A stretch of 35,040 nucleotides of DNA, taken from positions 1 to 35,040 of IMG/VR virus record IMGVR_UViG_3300035682_000102, one strand, 5' to 3'. Positions within the stretch are counted from its first letter, which is position 1; each line of letters begins with the position of its first letter. A program made the position numbers and the translations under genes. Below, in pieces: positions 34,299 to 35,040 of the stretch. Source of the stretch: a virus. The notes under the pieces were generated by a model. The model saw only the letters and a program-made list of their open reading frames with translations, searched no databases and had not been told where the DNA came from.

Positions 34299-34492
34299 AT
34301 AAGCATAACTGGCCTTTCCTGACAGACCTTGGCGACCCTAACTGGACGGGTCGAGTGTCGCGCACCATGCGCCACCAAACACGCTACTCACGGGCTGACG
34401 AGCGCATACCCGGCATTGCGTGGGTCGTGGGGTTGCTGATGTTGGCGCTTGTGTTTGGTTTCTTTCCACTTCTGTCTTTGGTGATGCTATGA
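34295..34492 (+). CDS. small single-TM membrane protein
   Basis: 65 residues. A polar, basic N-terminus (residues 1-40, rich in Arg) is followed by one TM, IAWVVGLLMLALVFGFFPLL, ending LSLVML, so positive-inside topology predicts the N-terminus in the cytoplasm. It starts in an ATGA overlap. Function unknown; a membrane-targeting early protein is possible. Confidence 0.6.
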   Translation: MNKHNWPFLTDLGDPNWTGRVSRTMRHQTRYSRADERIPGIAWVVGLLMLALVFGFFPLLSLVML

Positions 34493-34528
34493 CTGACAAA
34501 CGATTGGCCATTTAAAACTAAATCAACC

Positions 34529-34550
34529 GCCCCCCTCAGGGGGGCTAGGG
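34529..34550 (+). promoter_or_regulatory. GC hairpin abutting a Shine-Dalgarno (copy 1)
   Basis: GCCCCCC-TCA-GGGGGGC forms a 7-bp stem with a 3-nt loop (34529-34545), immediately followed by TAGGG (34546-34550), which is 7 nt before ATG 34558. No T run follows, so it is not a normal intrinsic terminator. The same arrangement recurs about 350 bp downstream. Confidence 0.6.
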
Positions 34551-34557
34551 ATGAATC

Positions 34558-34878
34558 ATGAAAACAGTAAACGACAAAGGATACAAAGAAATCCGTGGCT
34601 ACCTGTCCGATCTGCATAAGCAAGAAACTTTCACAGATGCTGAAGTGTCGCAGTTTGCAGCCGAGGTTGCCGACTCGTTGAACGAGCTCGGGACTGCGCA
34701 GTTTGTGATTGCAGCGCACGAGTCAAAAACAGGCCTGGACGAAGTGTGCACCATAGACGACGAGGGCTACGACATTGAGTATTTTGACATGGACCCAACT
34801 CCCCGTGGGCGCAATCACCACAACACGCACGACTGCGAGCGCTACGCTTGCAGAATTTGCGTGGCCTTTGAACATTAA
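34558..34878 (+). CDS. small acidic protein with Cys/His-rich C-terminus
   Basis: 106 residues. A helical start (EIRGYLSDLHKQETFTDAEV) leads to an acidic middle (TIDDEGYDIEYFDMDP) and a C-terminus with NHHNTHDCERYACRICVAFEH-like clustering of His and Cys that could bind a metal. ATG 34558 is 7 nt after TAGGG next to a strong hairpin. No family was recognised. It is followed by the second hairpin/ribosome-site unit. Confidence 0.6.
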   Translation: MKTVNDKGYKEIRGYLSDLHKQETFTDAEVSQFAAEVADSLNELGTAQFVIAAHESKTGLDEVCTIDDEGYDIEYFDMDPTPRGRNHHNTHDCERYACRICVAFEH

Positions 34879-34885
34879 ACCAACC

Positions 34886-34905
34886 GCCCCTACGGGGGCT
34901 AGGGG
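34886..34905 (+). promoter_or_regulatory. GC hairpin abutting a Shine-Dalgarno (copy 2)
   Basis: GCCCC-TACG-GGGGC forms a 5-bp stem closed by C-G around TACG, a UNCG-type stable tetraloop in RNA. TAGGGG (34900-34905) follows directly and is 6 nt before GTG 34912. It shares CAACCGCCCC and GGGGGCTAGGG with copy 1. Confidence 0.6.
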
Positions 34906-34911
34906 TTCAAC

Positions 34912-34989
34912 GTGACATCAAGCGAAGTGATTGAGTGGGTCGGGTACTTCTACCTTGCGGTCTGTCTAATTTTATGGGTGATGAAATGA
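34912..34989 (+). CDS. 25-residue membrane peptide (GTG start)
   Basis: From GTG 34912, with TAGGGG 6 nt upstream: MTSSEVIEWVGYFYLAVCLI, then LWVMK. Nearly the whole peptide is one hydrophobic helix. Its stop TGA (34987-34989) overlaps the next ATG. It is too short for confident assignment, but the well-placed ribosome site and the overlap support translation. Confidence 0.45.
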   Translation: MTSSEVIEWVGYFYLAVCLILWVMK

Positions 34990-35040
34990 ACGAAGCAAAA
35001 GAACTCCATATTGCGATTAATGGTTTTGAGCGATTTGCAA
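34986..35040 (+). CDS. 5' end of a further small gene (partial)
   Basis: ATG 34986 overlaps the previous stop (ATGA). The 18 visible codons read MNEAKELHIAINGFERFA and run off the window. A short helix followed by a polar stretch is all that can be seen. No function can be assigned. Confidence 0.5.
   Translation, partial: MNEAKELHIAINGFERFA

Noticed and set aside
34489-34515. 8-codon frame MTDKRLAI overlapping the previous stop
   Set aside because: It is too short to support as a gene, although the ATGA overlap is noted.
34529-34545. Hairpin as an intrinsic terminator
   Set aside because: No T tract follows, and the 3' arm continues directly into a Shine-Dalgarno and start codon.
1-35040. 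tRNA genes or an integration module
   Set aside because: Gaps between genes are mostly under 90 bp and show no cloverleaf; no integrase, excisionase or repressor pair is visible.

Overview
The window is a stretch of a tailed double-stranded DNA phage genome, most likely a lytic phage of a Gram-negative aquatic bacterium. The tail and adaptor proteins, the three-TM holin, the GH108 endolysin, the family A DNA polymerase and the archaeo-eukaryotic-type primase all resemble, from memory of these families, short-tailed (podovirus-like) marine and freshwater phages. I see no integrase, repressor/Cro pair, rRNA, tRNA, IS element or CRISPR array. Genes are tightly packed, often with ATGA or TAATG start/stop overlaps. 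Family assignments come from reading motifs; no search was run.

Layout: 1-5.7 kb (+) holds head-tail adaptor and tail genes, ending in a repeat protein and a 1038-residue tail fibre. 5.7-8.3 kb (+) is a lysis cassette: small membrane peptides, a three-TM holin, a membrane protein and a GH108 lysozyme. 8.3-23.7 kb (+) carries more tail proteins and then four or five very large virion proteins (likely internal/ejected proteins), the last with two HExxH sites and a lysozyme-like domain. 23.7-25.8 kb (-) is a two-gene island: a PD-(D/E)XK exonuclease and an SNF2-type helicase. A 76-bp divergent promoter region follows. 25.9-33.5 kb (+) is the replication module: two unnamed conserved proteins, a probable ssDNA-binding protein, a strong terminator, a primase, a UvrD-like helicase and DNA polymerase I. 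33.5-35 kb (+) holds small genes, starting with a probable ribbon-helix-helix regulator.

The outstanding item is inside the polymerase gene. A 321-codon intein (31987-32949) interrupts motif B, the nucleotide-binding O-helix. Its two splicing ends are in the polymerase frame, but a complete zinc-finger/HNH homing endonuclease gene (32132-32941) is encoded in the +1 frame across its middle. The polymerase frame stays open through all 270 codons. The endonuclease is therefore a nested, out-of-frame gene inside an unbroken intein, not a domain of the intein. The intein's in-frame middle appears to be meaningless linker. This differs from ordinary bifunctional inteins and looks like an intermediate towards split inteins with free-standing endonucleases.

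Other points of note: two near-identical GC hairpins placed directly before Shine-Dalgarno sites at the right end; a ribbon-helix-helix plus AT-hook protein behind an 8-bp inverted repeat; a short F-x-x-G-G-type motif recurring in three neighbouring virion proteins; and several protein repeat arrays in the tail genes.
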